From Ustulina deusta (taxonomy: Eukaryota; Ascomycota; Sordariomycetes; Xylariales; Xylariaceae), in assembly GCA_023159155.1 (NCBI GenBank), contig JAJNNX010000020.1, forward strand, positions 682,001 through 746,000: 64,000 bases of DNA, given 5' to 3'. Positions 23,601 to 35,047 of the stretch are shown in pieces. A program made the translations under genes and the position numbers. Every line of letters begins with the position of its first letter. The first letter of the stretch is position 1. The notes under the pieces were generated by a model that saw nothing but the letters and a program-made list of their open reading frames with translations, was not told the DNA's origin and did not search any database.

Positions 23601-24427
23601 GACAGACGCAAGGGTGACAATGTCATTTCTGTTTCTCCTAGCTAATGCTCTATTTGTCCTTTCCTAGTTGGATCGGTGAGGTGAGAACTAACTAGTTACC
23701 ACCTAGAAATGACGAAGAGCAAGCTGACATAATAATTACTATTGACCGCAAATAGAGTCCTAGTGGTTAGAAATAGGGACATGTCACATAGGCTCGTAAT
23801 TGGGGGCCCAACTGGCGTGTGTCATGGTAGCATCGTCCCCATAGACCTCAAGCCACAATATCTCTATTCGGTCCGCGCCTCTAATCATCGCCTACACGAT
23901 GGCCTTTATTGGACAGGGGTAGATGTGAGGATGTCACGGATAAGTGGACCCAGGAAGATCCTTGGCAACTACAGATCGGCTAAACTATAGTCCGAATCAT
24001 CCTGTATATAAATAGGTAAGATTTCTTTACAACTAGAACATAGACCTTAGATCATCTGAATATGCTGTCAGAGCTCATTTCTGGAGAGTGCGCTGTTTAT
24101 TTCCTACATAAGATCACTGCTCCACACCTCCGGGAGACAGAACTTGGACGGTGCGGTGCGTAGTACTAGGCTCACAGGCCCTTCGATGATTTCAATACAA
24201 CAAATCAAAGGTTTCATCAGCTGCGAATGATGAAGCGCAATGTCTTGCATGCCTCAGATGCCTTAAATAGATGTTAAGGTGGGGCTATGCAAATAATATC
24301 ATTTCTTTAAAACCGACACCCTCATCTTCTCAAGATTTAGCTCTATCTTTTAGCCTCCAACGTCCCTCAGATATACCCTTTTTTCACTTCGCCCAATATC
24401 TCATTGCGCCGATTTCGTAACTGAAAT
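20675..24427. other. Long gene-free, AT-rich stretch
   Basis: About 3.75 kb without a gene I can support. It holds a CA/TA microsatellite at 23447-23474 and some weakly protein-like short frames, such as a 50-codon plus frame starting near 22030 and overlapping minus-strand frames at 22950-23200. None has a start context, splice partners or recognisable motif. Confidence 0.45.
23447..23474. repeat. Compound microsatellite (CA)7(TA)7
   Basis: Seven CA units run directly into seven TA units in gene-free DNA. Confidence 0.9.
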
Positions 24428-26534
24428 ATGGCAAACAACTTCAAGGTACTCTGGCGTGCGCCAGCGTTCATTCTAGGTGGATTGCTCGCTGGCATCTTGA
24501 CGAGTGTCGGTCATCATTTGTATTATGCCTCATTGGAGGGCACACCCCCCCAAGGTGACCAGATTATAGCTGGCTACCGATTCTCGGATCAAATTTTTAC
24601 TACCGCAGTTGGCTCAGCGTTCGCTTCGCTTGTTCGAGCCTTTTTGCTCTTTGCAGTCTCGGGGGCGTATGTGCAGGTGCTCTGGCAGGCAGCTGCAGAT
24701 GCTCGCAAAGTTAATACCCTCGAAGAAATCGACGCCATATTCTCAATACTTTCAAACCTCTTTGCCTTTCGTCAAGGCTCTGTATTGCGGAAGTACCCCA
24801 TTTTATTTCTCATCGCACTCATAGCATGGTTAGTTGCTATCATTCGGGTACTCATTACAAATGGAAAGTACTGACTCAAATCAAAAGGGGACTGCCTATC
24901 GCTTTCACCATCCCACCAGCTTCGCTATCAGTGATAGTTGCGCCAGTAACGACTTCAGCTTTAAAGACAGTCCCGAACTTCGATTTTGCAAGTCTCCCCT
25001 ACGTCGCCGGTATGCCTATATTTAATTATGATGGGGATGACCATGGCGATTTGATCACATATTCATATAATGGCCCCAGCACTGAAGTCCAGAAAATTGC
25101 AAACGCAGTAGCAGATGGCGGAACTATCTTGCCCATTACGCCACCGACGGCAAATTCAAGTTGGCAGTTGGATTTTTATGGCCCTTCCCTAAGTTTCCAT
25201 CCAATGGATGATGACAGCAGACGCCAGGCTGAGTCTGAAATTGCACATTGGCTTTGGAACGATACATCCATAAACTGCTATCATCCATATGGCTACCTTG
25301 CTTGGTCATGGACCTTGGGAGATGGAACGGACCTATTGAGGCAAGTGAATTCGAATTTCTCAATGTACCAAATCTCGACTTCCTCTTTCGTAGCCGTCAT
25401 GCCTGAATTAATTCATGTATCCGGCGATTGGGATAATGTATGCAACAGGGTCAATATTACCACTCCATCCCAGCCCCTAGGGCCGGGAAATATGACATTT
25501 CTACAATGCGATCTGCACAATTCTTCATATCATGCCGCTTTTAACTACGAATCTAGCAGACAGAGCATAACGGTACAAGCTAGCCAGAAGGAGGCCGTGT
25601 CTGCCATCAAATCCTTGTCTTTTCCTAACATGTCAGACCCAGTATCTGACATCTTCAACGCAACTTTGCTTCGAGAACTGTCATACACGGCTATAGCAGA
25701 TGCATTTTACCAAGTGATCAGAGGAGGTGTGTCAAATGATATACGGCAATCCAACCTGCAGGTGGAAACCAATATCATATCCACAATCCTTCTCGATACG
25801 CTAGAGCTCAGCTTCCTTTCGTCGCTATATAGGATTTCCCCCTCCGCTTCTACCCTACAGACAGAACTCTGGCAGACGAACACTTCGAGGGGACAATCAT
25901 TGTCCAGTCCCGACAGTGTTAAACTAGGGAAATCGCTCCAGAATGCCATGGAAGAGGTGTTTCAAAACATCACCATATCACTCATAAGCTCCGAGTTACT
26001 ACAGTCAGTCACAATACTTATTCAGGTTCATTCTCCGTTTTACCGTCATGAGCCCTCTCCCAAAATAACTACCATATATCTAACCCTGCGCTTACCAGGC
26101 CAAACATGACATCCGAATTTGCACCTCCCATGGCTAATGTCACTACGACCACATACGGACCTATATACTGGTACTCGTCTCGACAGCTATGGATTTCTTA
26201 TGGAGTCGCAGTCGTGGTCTCGACGGTTGTCAGTTCCATCGGGCTCCTTTATATTTACTTCAACGGTACAAGCTACAGCAGTGACTTCTCGGGCGTGTAT
26301 CGCACAGCGTACAGCGCTAGGCTCAACGTCACGATGCAAGCAGAAGACATGAATGCATCGGATCCGCTGCCAGGATATCTCGCCAAGGCCATTTTATTCA
26401 TTATGAACCCGAAGTCCACAGCACAACCTGTGCCCCGAGATGATCAGAGGACGATCATCGCAACGACAAAGGAGGTTTCGAGCGATACTATAATTCAACG
26501 TGGCACGGAGACTGCAAAGGGGCAAGACAACTAG
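24428..26534 (+). CDS. Multi-span membrane glycoprotein, uncharacterised fungal family
   Basis: Three exons, 24428-24828, 24888-26003 and 26099-26534, join in phase and give 650 aa. Three hydrophobic segments lie near the N-terminus (AFILGGLLAGILTSVGHHL, a stretch around residues 58-80, and YPILFLIALIAW spanning the first junction). A long hydrophilic loop of about 400 aa with many N-x-S/T sites (for example NDTS, NFSM, NITT, NMTF, NATL) must face the outside or the ER lumen. One more strong helix (LWISYGVAVVVSTVVSSIG) lies near the C-terminus, followed by a cytosolic tail. This layout is common to a large orphan family of fungal membrane proteins. I assign no function. Intron 2 uses a GTCAGT donor at 26004; a GTTCAT alternative at about 26028 does not keep the frame. 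Confidence 0.8.
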
Positions 26535-26980
26535 CCTCGGGTTGCGGACCATTCCGCCACTAGGAGCTATGTCAATTCTCACCTAATTTTTGGCACGGGT
26601 ATTTAAAACAAGCCGCTTCCTTAAAGTCGCATAAACCTTGCCGGCGAAAACTCTTATATCGAGCTACGGAGTTGCGTTCTTGCCGATAAGAGTGATCTCG
26701 TCAATGTCTGTATACTATGCAAGAGATAGGCTAAACCTCCAGAGCTTTTGGTAAAATGGCTATCATAGTCAACTAGGGTTCAAAGGCCCAGCGTAATTAT
26801 CAACAACCTCAGGGTTTTGTAGGGGAGGCACGGGGGAGTGTCCATACAACCACTCAAAGTGGATGCCCTGTCAATTACATCCATTCTATCAATAACATCA
26901 TTAACTGCTAAAATGCTGTAACAGCTTAAGTAAACCCTATAAGCCTCGAACAGATAAACTATCTTTAAGCTTTAACCAGT
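26535..26980. other. Intergenic, no gene seen
   Basis: AT-rich spacer after the membrane-protein gene. No supported frame. Confidence 0.4.
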
Positions 26981-27450
26981 TTGGATGGTCTGGGACTGGG
27001 GGTTCAGTTGGCAGAGAGTACGTTATCCGAAAATTCCCCCAACCCCGGAAATAACGCCGAAAATGACTTGTGCGATTCTCTAATTGATGATTTGGTAGAT
27101 CGAAATCTATGGTGGCACTATTGGATTCAACATCAGTGGACGTGGCGGCGATACTGGGAAAGGCACTGGCTCATTTTCAGTGTTTTGGATCTACTTACCA
27201 ATATATTCGATTTTAAAACTCTCGTTCTCGAATTAAAGTGAAAAGATACTACTTGCTGGAAGCTGTGCATCGGGAAATGCGCCAAAACCCAGGCCTTTGG
27301 GAACCGTGTTCCGAGATGAGAATCCGTACTCTGGTATGATGGTATTCGGCATCAGCGATCTCGAAGATTTGAGATATGTGGCATTTCAATTGCAGAAGCT
27401 TGCTAATGTTCTATCCAGGTTTGCATATAAGTGTTGAAGACTTAGTATGC
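26981..27450 (+). CDS. Possible exons of an uncharacterised gene or gene remnant
   Basis: Two adjoining plus-strand frames look protein-coding. The first runs to a TGA at 27239-27241 and is rich in Trp, His and Asp/Asn (DSLIDDLVDRNLWWHYW). The second, about 27250-27435 in another frame, includes PRPLGTVFRDENPYSG and GISDLEDLRYVAFQLQK before a stop. The second has the amphipathic character of the C-terminus of a regulatory protein. I could not find a start codon or a splice pair that joins them, and no domain is recognisable. They may be 3' exons of a gene, or debris. Confidence 0.3.
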
Positions 27451-28232
27451 AAGCTTCCAGGACTGTAAGTTTTAGCCACAGGAGGAGGCCCTTCACGTGA
27501 CCGCAGTGAAAGGAAGTACCAGTCGCTGTGGCGCTGGGTGTGGCAACGAAACGGAATTGTGGACCAGACCCCGCCGTTTCTATCGATAAACAACCGACCT
27601 CGCAAAGTTTCCCCAGACCGAGAGGTGGCAAGTCTCAAGCATCCCAAGCTCCCCAAAATCTGGAATCTGGGGCAAGGCGTGCTTGTGTTTGTTGAATACC
27701 TAGCTGTCCTTCTCTCGGAATTTGCCATGTCTCTTCTGAACAGGCAATCATCTTTGATAGGAAGAAATTGCCACTTTGGGATCCTCTGGACTTACGCGAC
27801 GACAAATTGACCGATGAGGCCAAAATCGCCGAATCGCAATGCCTATTGCTCCCCACAGGTTATTTGTTTCGCGGAGAAAGGAACGCGGGAGCGCCCCATT
27901 GCGGAGAATTGGTGCGTGGGGAGCAGCTTGATGCATTGGCGAGTCAGAGTTGCAGGTCGGATCCGCAGAGAGACGAGGATAAGTAAGGTAATCCCTGAAG
28001 TAGGCGAGGTTGATGGGCCGATATTGAAGAAGAGGGCAAGGAGGGATGGTAGCTAAATAGAGCTTGAGCTCTCCTAATGTAAGAACTTGAACTCCTCGAA
28101 TTCCAGTTTGTGGGTTGCCCAGTCCAGTATCTCCGCAGCCTCATAGATCAAATATTATAAGTTGTGAAATTCGATCGACGGCATTATTATAGCAAACAAC
28201 CACAATAGACTTTGGATGAAGCAGCCGTCAAA
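27451..28232. other. Stretch with open frames on both strands but no supportable gene
   Basis: Several overlapping 60-105 codon frames occur on both strands between 27411 and 28144. None has a good initiator, splice sites or known motif, so I call no gene. Confidence 0.35.
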
Positions 28233-29511
28233 ATGGGAAAACCGATTGTTCTTCATCTGGGCGATGACATCCGCTGGAACCACGATGCCTATACCCAATT
28301 TGAAGCCAAATTCGACGTTCAAAGGTCTTATAGGTGAGTTGTCAACGCTCTTTGCTTTAACCTCCCTCCCCTAACCTTTTTTCCCCCTTTTTTTCTTCTT
28401 CCTTTTCTGGCAAAACTCTACGAACATCACGCTAAGTAGCACAATCTGAACAGCATGAACCGAGACGACTTCAAAGCGGCCTTGCAAACCAAGAAATTCG
28501 GCGATTTTGTGGCCTTGTATCGACCATTTTGGAACACTGGGGGTGAAATGGGCAACTGGGACGAGGAGCTAATCTCACTCTTGCCTGACTCATGTCGTAT
28601 CTTCGCAAGCGCTGGGGCCGGCTTCGATTGGGTCGATACGAAGGCTATGGCGAAGAAGGGTAAATTCATAAGCCTCTTTCACCTTCCTCTTGTATCCCCC
28701 ACAACTTGCCACGCGACGCTACTAGGAGAAATGTGTGAGACTAACAGAGAATACCTTGATTTCAGGCGTCATCTACTGCAATGCGGCAGCGGCATGTACG
28801 GAAAGTGTCGCGGACGTAGCGCTGTACCTTATAATAAGCGCTTTCCGTCAGCTTCCATGGTCCGCGATCGCGGCTCGATCGGCTTCTGTAGACCAGTTCG
28901 TAGACGCAAACCGCAATTTGGCCCCCATAAGCCGGAACCCGTCCGGTCACACGCTCGGAATAATAGGCTACGGGCGCATTGGGCGTCGCATCGCTGAGAA
29001 GGCGCACCGCGCCCTCGACATGAACATCTTGTATAACGATATCGTGCGCATGCCGTCGAATATCGAGGCAGAGACGCAAGCTGTGTACGAGAAGGAGCTC
29101 GAAGGGCTACTGGGTAGAGCGGATTGCGTCGTGGTCGCAACTCCATTCGGTGGGGACAAGCTTCTGTCCGCCCCTTTGCTTCGCAAACTCAAGCCTGGTT
29201 CTCGAATCATCAACATCGCCCGTGGCAAGCTGATTGACGAAGCTGCGCTCATCGATCGTTTGAAGTCGGGACATATTGCTGCCGCCGGGCTTGATGTACA
29301 CGAATACGAGCCACAAGTCAATCCTGAATTGGCGGCAATGAAGAACGTAGAATTGCTCTCACACAATGCCGGCGCATCTCTCGATTCTCACATCGGCTTT
29401 GAAGCGCTGGGCATGCAGAACATTGTCAGCTACTTCGAAACGGGGAAGGCGATCTCGCCAGTTAATCTGCAGTTTTTAGAGGAACCCAGGGGGAGGCCAA
29501 GTCGTTTGTAG
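28233..29511 (+). CDS. D-isomer-specific 2-hydroxyacid dehydrogenase
   Basis: An NAD(P)H-dependent oxidoreductase that interconverts D-2-hydroxy acids and 2-keto acids (glyoxylate/hydroxypyruvate-reductase-like), probably cytosolic. Three exons join in phase: 28233-28333, 28454-28659 and 28766-29511, 350 aa, normal for the family. The N-terminal substrate domain is followed by the nucleotide-binding GxGxxG (LGIIGYGRIGRRIAEKA). The catalytic Arg is in INIARGKLID, the Glu in GLDVHEYEP, and the His in LLSHNAGAS, so the full triad is present. A substrate-loop Gly motif ASAGAGFDWVD also fits. The ATG at 28233 (GTCAAAATGG) has a strong context. It stands alone between unassigned frames and a transporter pseudogene. 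Confidence 0.92.
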
Positions 29512-29894
29512 ACCAGTAGCTTACACGGCGGCATCATTAGAGAATCTCTTACTAGCTCTAAAATTACGCTTGCAAGAGTAAGTCACTATAGATCAACAAT
29601 CCTATAACTAGGTTCTAATAGAACCTATGTTTAGTAGTTGGCCGGGCTTTAAGCAGTACAATTCAAGGGCGGGTTGGTCGGCCGAAAGTGTTTAAGAAAG
29701 GGGAAAAAGGGGGTATGAATGAAGCAGAGACAGCATTTTCTGGAGCATGATGAGTAGAGTGTTCTGGAGGTCCGGCGGTTCCATTTTAATACGGTTGTTC
29801 TAGTGGAGTCGAGGAGCCGATTTCAAACCGGAGCACCGGCAGTTACAGGGGAGGCAGAACCGGCGGGATCGCTGCACCGCTACAATGAATGAGC
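29512..29894. other. Intergenic, no gene seen
   Basis: A purine-rich spacer before the transporter remnant. No supported gene. Confidence 0.4.
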
Positions 29895-30600
29895 AGGGGC
29901 TTTGGCACCGAGTGTAATATTGCTCCTTATGGGAGTTTTCGTGGGATCCATTTATGATCGTCGCTATTTGTGTCCCCTACTCCTGGTCGGCAGTTTGTCT
30001 ATAGTCTTCGGCCACATGATACTCTTTGCATGGAGTACTGGCAAGTTGTCTTGACCCAAGGGTTTGTGATAGGCATCGGTGCAGGATGTATTTTTGTGCT
30101 TTGAATCTCCCTCGTTTCGACGTATCCAGTACACGCATGGGCCTAGCACTAGGTCTCACGTATTCAGGCTCATCGCTCGGTGGCGTCATGTATCCCGTCA
30201 TGCTCTATCGTCTCCTAGGACCCCTCGGCTTCACTTGGTCTGTCTGCGTCTTGTGGCACTCGGGGGCCAGCTTATTCCCCTAGCAGTCATGCGGGTGCCC
30301 GTCAGGCAGCCTAAGGCTCGGACCTCTGCTGACTGGACTGCTTTCGCTGATTTGCCATGTATGGTTCTTGTTTTCTCTATATTCCTTGGTATGATTGGCA
30401 TTACAATCATTCTATTCTTCATTCTTTCTATTCTGAAGTACAGGGCATTCTTAGCTGGGAGTTGACACTACCTAATGCACGATATCCAGGGCGTGGCATT
30501 TTTGCAGATGTTTATGCCACAAACTATCTAGGCGCGAACCCTTGTACACTTCAAGGCACACGCCAGGATTACAACATTCCTTTAAGGGGACGCAAATAAA
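29895..30600 (+). pseudogene. MFS monocarboxylate-transporter-like pseudogene
   Basis: Broken pieces of a major facilitator superfamily transporter, monocarboxylate-porter-like. In order, and in different frames, they read a TM segment ending in GVFVGSIYDRRY, LTQGFVIGIGAGCIFV, RMGLALGLTYSGSSLGGVMYPV, GPLGFTWSVC and a TM block LPCMVLVFSIFLGMIGITI. Stops (for example TGA after STGKLS near 30053 and after FVL near 30106) and frame changes separate them. The first helix and the C-terminal half of a normal 12-TM protein are missing. It is a truncated, inactive remnant. Confidence 0.75.
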
Positions 30601-31408
30601 CTGCACGTTACACACTGATTTGAGGCATAAGTAATTACTCTATACTAATTCCAGACCAGCTTCTAATATGAATAGCTTGGTAAATATTGCCAATGCATAA
30701 GCACCTATCCAAACGTCACATTCCCGAGAGTTGAAACCTATTATACTCCACCAGAAACCCTACATACTCTGCAACAGGCGAGTGAGATATCACGGCATTT
30801 AATTTATCAAAACTCAAGCTAGCAAGCTAAGCATCTAACTGCTAGAGAGGGCAATGAATATAGAAAACTAGGCTGCTTCGTGGGGGGATTGCGATAGTGC
30901 TGCTATATCATGTATCTATGCAACGCAATGCGTTGGATAGGCCGCCATATTCCAAATGATAGGAGAGCGGGGGAATAATGTATTAGACGTACATTGCAAT
31001 TTTTAGTAGACAAGGTTAGCTTACACGTTCTGTCAGTTACATGATGTCGGCCGAGGTAACATGTAGTGTATATGGACATTAAAACAGATTGTTCTTTTTT
31101 TCTTTGAAAAATCTATCCCATGATGATGATGTGGTACCTGTTATGTGCCCCATCTAGAATCTCAACCGATGCCTAGACTGAGCGAGGGCTCCATTAACAC
31201 TTGCTCAGAATGGCGACGGAGCACCAATCTCCGCCCTCGACCGACTCTGTAGTCTGTCCTGGACTAAGGGAGCCACGGGGTCGACGAGAGCGGCCATTTG
31301 TCTTGATGGATATACATCTCCTCTCACTTATTCTTGGGCACATGAAGACTTAGACCATTTCTCGGATTCGTGAATTCTCTGTGCATCAATTAACAAGGTA
31401 TTCTCATT
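30601..31408. other. Intergenic, no gene seen
   Basis: An AT-rich spacer. The last part serves as leader of the esterase gene at 31409. Confidence 0.4.
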
Positions 31409-32335
31409 ATGCGCTGGACATCTTGGGCACTGTTCGCAACCGGCGTTGCAAGCGGGGCGAATGCGGCCTCGCTAACCCAAGTTACCGAGGACTTCGGACC
31501 AAACCCCAGAAATGTCGGTTTCTACATCTATGTGCCGGACAAGCTCGCGGCAAACCCTCCAATCTTGGTCAATCCCCACTGGTGTCACGGCGATGCGAAG
31601 GCGGGCTACGCCGGATCGCAATATGCGACCATGGCATCGCAGTATGGGTTCATCGTCATCTACCCGGACAGCCCTAATACGGCTGACAAGTGCTGGGATG
31701 TGTCGTCGAATGAGACTTTGGCGCACGATGCAGGCGGAGACAGTTTGGGAATTGTCAACATGGTGCGCTGGACACTCGACAAATACAACGGGGACCCGAA
31801 ACGCGTATTCGTCACGGGCGTGTCGTCGGGGGCGATGATGACAAGCACGTTAATCGGGGCCTATCCGGACGTCTTCGCCGCCGGCTCCGCATTTGCCGGT
31901 GTTCCCTTCGGCTGTTTCGCCGGGAACGGATACGGTGTTTGGAGTGATGCATGTGCGACGGGGAAAATCACACACACGCCGGCGGAGTGGGCAGCGTTAG
32001 TTACGGCGGCCTACCCCGGATACAGCGGGTGGCGGCCGAAAATGCAGATCTTCCACGGCACAATCGACGAGACGCTCAATTACACGAACTTTGGGGAGGA
32101 GGTCAAGGAATGGAACGCTGTCTTCGGCTACTCCCAGACGCCCACCGGCTCGACCCTTAACACGCCTGTCAGTAGCTGGACGAAGTATGTGTATGGCGCA
32201 AACGACTGGTTCGAGGCCTACAGCGCTGGAGGCGTGACACACAATATCCAGAACCAGGAAGCCGTGGTTATGTCTTGGTTCGATCTGGCCTGTACATCAG
32301 GGGACTGCTTTAGCTGGGGTACAGGTGGCCCCTGA
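31409..32335 (+). CDS. Secreted CE1-type esterase (acetylxylan/feruloyl esterase-like)
   Basis: A secreted serine esterase of the CE1 / PHB-depolymerase-like family, likely acting on acetyl or feruloyl groups of plant cell-wall polysaccharide. Intronless, 308 aa. A signal peptide covers residues 1-19, with a likely cleavage after ANA. The nucleophile elbow is G137-V-S139-S-G141. The candidate acid Asp is in HGTIDETLNY and the His in GGVTHNIQNQ near the C-terminus. HWCHGD is the family oxyanion-region motif. Cysteines at conserved spots (WCHG, DKCWD, FGCFAG, SDACATG, DLACTSGDCF) fit disulfides. There is no C-terminal cellulose-binding module; the protein ends shortly after the catalytic domain. 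Confidence 0.92.
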   Translation: MRWTSWALFATGVASGANAASLTQVTEDFGPNPRNVGFYIYVPDKLAANPPILVNPHWCHGDAKAGYAGSQYATMASQYGFIVIYPDSPNTADKCWDVSSNETLAHDAGGDSLGIVNMVRWTLDKYNGDPKRVFVTGVSSGAMMTSTLIGAYPDVFAAGSAFAGVPFGCFAGNGYGVWSDACATGKITHTPAEWAALVTAAYPGYSGWRPKMQIFHGTIDETLNYTNFGEEVKEWNAVFGYSQTPTGSTLNTPVSSWTKYVYGANDWFEAYSAGGVTHNIQNQEAVVMSWFDLACTSGDCFSWGTGGP

Positions 32336-32628
32336 TTCCACAGCAGCTAGATAGAGAGTTGTATAGAATGGGGAATTGCTTATTGATATCAACATTCCAG
32401 TTACTGTCATCGAGCTACGTGGAGAGTTTATGTCGTAGGAAGAAGAATGGAGCGTAATAATTGACTTACGAACCACCGTGACCGGCAATATACATACTAT
32501 CCGTTGAACACACTAACCTTGCTGTGTACCTGCTTTATCGGAACATCCCAAACCATCCATCTCGATAGGACTCTGAGCAGGTAAAAATATGTTTCAAACG
32601 TGAAAATTCACAGACAAAACTAAAAAGA

Positions 32629-32740
32629 TGACCTCGCTGGGGGTCGAACCCAGAATCTCCTGATGCCTCGAATTTCTCGAAATCGTCTAAATTTCTCCAA
32701 TTCTTCGTAGTCAGACGCCTTGCCATTGGGCCACGAGGCC
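32629..32740 (-). tRNA. tRNA-Arg (ACG anticodon), intron-containing
   Basis: Read on the minus strand, the 5' half begins GGCCTCGTGGCCCAATGG and contains the anticodon loop CTACGAA, giving anticodon ACG. An intron of about 40 nt follows directly after the loop base 3' of the anticodon, the normal position. The 3' half has TCAGGAGATTC, the T arm GGGTTCGACCCC and the acceptor strand CGAGGTC. The acceptor stem pairs fully apart from one G-U. A TTTTT run just beyond the 3' end is a pol III terminator. The 3' edge is set at the discriminator base. Confidence 0.92.
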
Positions 32741-33569
32741 AGTTTGTTCAATGAAGGCCGGTATCCGAAATATTGCATAAGTATTAATAATAAAATTCTT
32801 TTTTTCTTAGTGTACCAATTCTAGGGTTAGGGTTAGGAGGCAGCTGTGCCACCGCAGCCACAAGAGTCTACAGTTCGAGCCAAAGACTTGGCACTGTTCA
32901 ATTATTTTAGTAATCCCAAAGACTTCGAAACACCGCCGCTTCCACAAAGCAAGCCTGAAGCCTTATTCGCGTTGTGGTTGTGATCGACAACTCGGTTAGG
33001 TGACAACATGGGTGTCTCCGAGGCCACCTAGATCATCGTGATATAAGAATCGTCATCACATCGGGCGCTTGTCCAATGCCGCAGCAGTAGCAAGAGCTGC
33101 AGCGTGATAGAAGTTCAAAGTTTCTTGTCAACTGCAATCTTATCAAAGAAGACCAAGAGCTTGGGGCTAGCTTGATATTCTTCGTATAATCGGTCTTTCT
33201 AATACTGTGTTGAACCTTTTACTAAGTTGCAGGAGAAATGAGAGTTCATGATTAGAAGCTCCGTAGAAGTCACGGGGTTCCAAGACAGGGACTGGGTTTA
33301 TTTTTTATAAGCTGGGAAGGTAACGTGTGCCAATCTTGGCCCCCTTCTTAGCCCTTGAATGGTTTCATCCCGGGTCCTTAGAATTCCAATCCTTTCACAA
33401 ACGACGATTGCGATGACACCTTGCCGTGGCCATACGTAGCTCAAAATTGAGGCCTAAGACTAGCAGACGCTAGTCCTCCTACACACTAATAGATATCCAG
33501 CATCTTGATTCGTTATAATAAGAAAGCCATCGGCATGTCTCCGCATCCCGAGATCCCCATACCCCCACG
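32741..33569. other. Intergenic with telomere-like repeat
   Basis: No coding frame supported. Contains the TTAGGG-type array at 32822-32837 and, at 33264-33278, the 15-base string TAGAAGTCACGGGGT, which recurs at 40207. Confidence 0.45.
32822..32837 (+). repeat. Interstitial telomere-like repeat (TTAGGG, about 2.5 units)
   Basis: The sequence TAGGGTTAGGGTTAGG, the fungal telomere motif, lies about 80 bases from the tRNA gene and far from any window end. Confidence 0.85.
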
Positions 33570-35047
33570 ATGCCGTCACGTAGAGCTGAAGAGCTCATCG
33601 CCCTTCTTGATAACATTCAACTGTCCGATTGCAAAGATGATTCTAACGGCCATGGCGACCGCGTAGCCATCGCAGAAGCCACGCGACGACTCCTCGCTCG
33701 TTTAGAGACTCCCTTTGAGCGCGCATGGCGCTTATCGTGGATCAACGGCAACGCCCATATGGCAGTGCAAGTCATTATGGACGTTGGGATTTGGGAGGCC
33801 TGGCATTTGACCGAGCGACGCGACATATCGCTATTAGAGCTTCACGCTTTGGCTCAGATACCGTGTGATCTGATGCTTCTCCGTAAGTTCAACCATTTCA
33901 CTCTGTTGTTTGATCCAAGTGTCACTGCTGAAATATACAAGGTCGTTTGTTTCGCCTTTTAGCTGCTGAAAACGTCATTGGGGAGCTCGGAGAAGATCGA
34001 TACGGCGCCACCGCCTTCTCGGAGGCGCTGGGGCAGACAGGAGAGCCTGTCGCACAAACAATTCTCTCGGGGTACGCAACCCGCCCATTGCTCCCTTTTT
34101 CGTATGCTGTGCCCCGATTGTTCTAATGCGCATTGGAAAGGACACACCACGGCCTAGATTCAAGTCGAAAGTTACCACAATTCTTGGCGCGGACAGCTTA
34201 CACGGAGCCCTTAGACCCAAGAAACTCAAGCTACATGGACCTGACGCCAGAGCGGCTGGGTATGTTCGAGCGATGCCGCGCAAACCCAGAATATCAGGCT
34301 AGTTTCATCGGATTCATGCGCGGGCTCGCGGCCTATAAGCTGGACTGGACCGAAATATACGATACGAAGATCCTAATGGACGACTTTGACACTAATGGTG
34401 AAGCGCCACTCTTCGTTGATGTAGGGGGTGCTCATGGTGTAGATATTGAGCGTCTGCTAAGTCGGTATCCGGACCTGCCTAGCGGGAAGCTCATTTTACA
34501 GGACACACCAGACGTTATTGCCATGGCAAAAGTGAGTGAAAAGATCACAGTATTGACTCACGACATCTTCACGCCTCAACCCGTAGAAGGTGAGTAAATG
34601 GAATACCTTGACATCGATTCTTCAAACCGAGCTATAGCTATCTCAATCCTAAAGGGCTTCGCATTACGCTTGACTTAACTTAGCCCACGCTATAGGTCGT
34701 TCGCATGTGGCTGACATAATTTGCGCTACTTAGGGGCTCGGGCTTACTTCATGCACGCAATCCTCCACGATTGGGATGACTCCGACGCGGGACGCATTCT
34801 CAACAACACTGCTGTCGCAATGAAGAGGGGCTACTCGAAGCTTCTGCTCTACGAGAGCGTCCTTGTGAGTGCAGGGGCGACACTGTATCAGAGCGTCGCA
34901 GACGTCAGCCTTATGCATTTGATATCCGCAGCTGAACGAACAGAAGCGAGATGGAGGGAGCTTCTTCAGGCTGCCGGCTTTGAGATCCTCAAGATATGGC
35001 AGCATCCGTCGTCCTTAGAGAGCGTTATAGAGGCCGAATTAGCATGA
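33570..35047 (+). CDS. O-methyltransferase, COMT-like (fungal secondary-metabolism type)
   Basis: A SAM-dependent O-methyltransferase of the caffeate/sterigmatocystin OMT type, 401 aa. Four exons join in phase: 33570-33882, 33942-34071, 34141-34589 and 34734-35047. The N-terminal dimerisation/winged-helix part includes AQIPCDLMLLRRLFRLLAA. The glycine-rich SAM motif is FVDVGGAHGVD. LILQDTPDV matches the second acidic motif. The catalytic His lies in HAILHDWDD, followed by the family pattern of a SKLLLYESV strand and an ADVSLMHLISAAERTEAR helix. All core residues are present. In known clusters such enzymes methylate hydroxyls of polyketides or related products; the substrate here is unknown. 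Confidence 0.9.

Noticed and set aside
32822..32837. A true chromosome end
   Set aside because: Only about 2.5 units, with genes and unique DNA on both sides.
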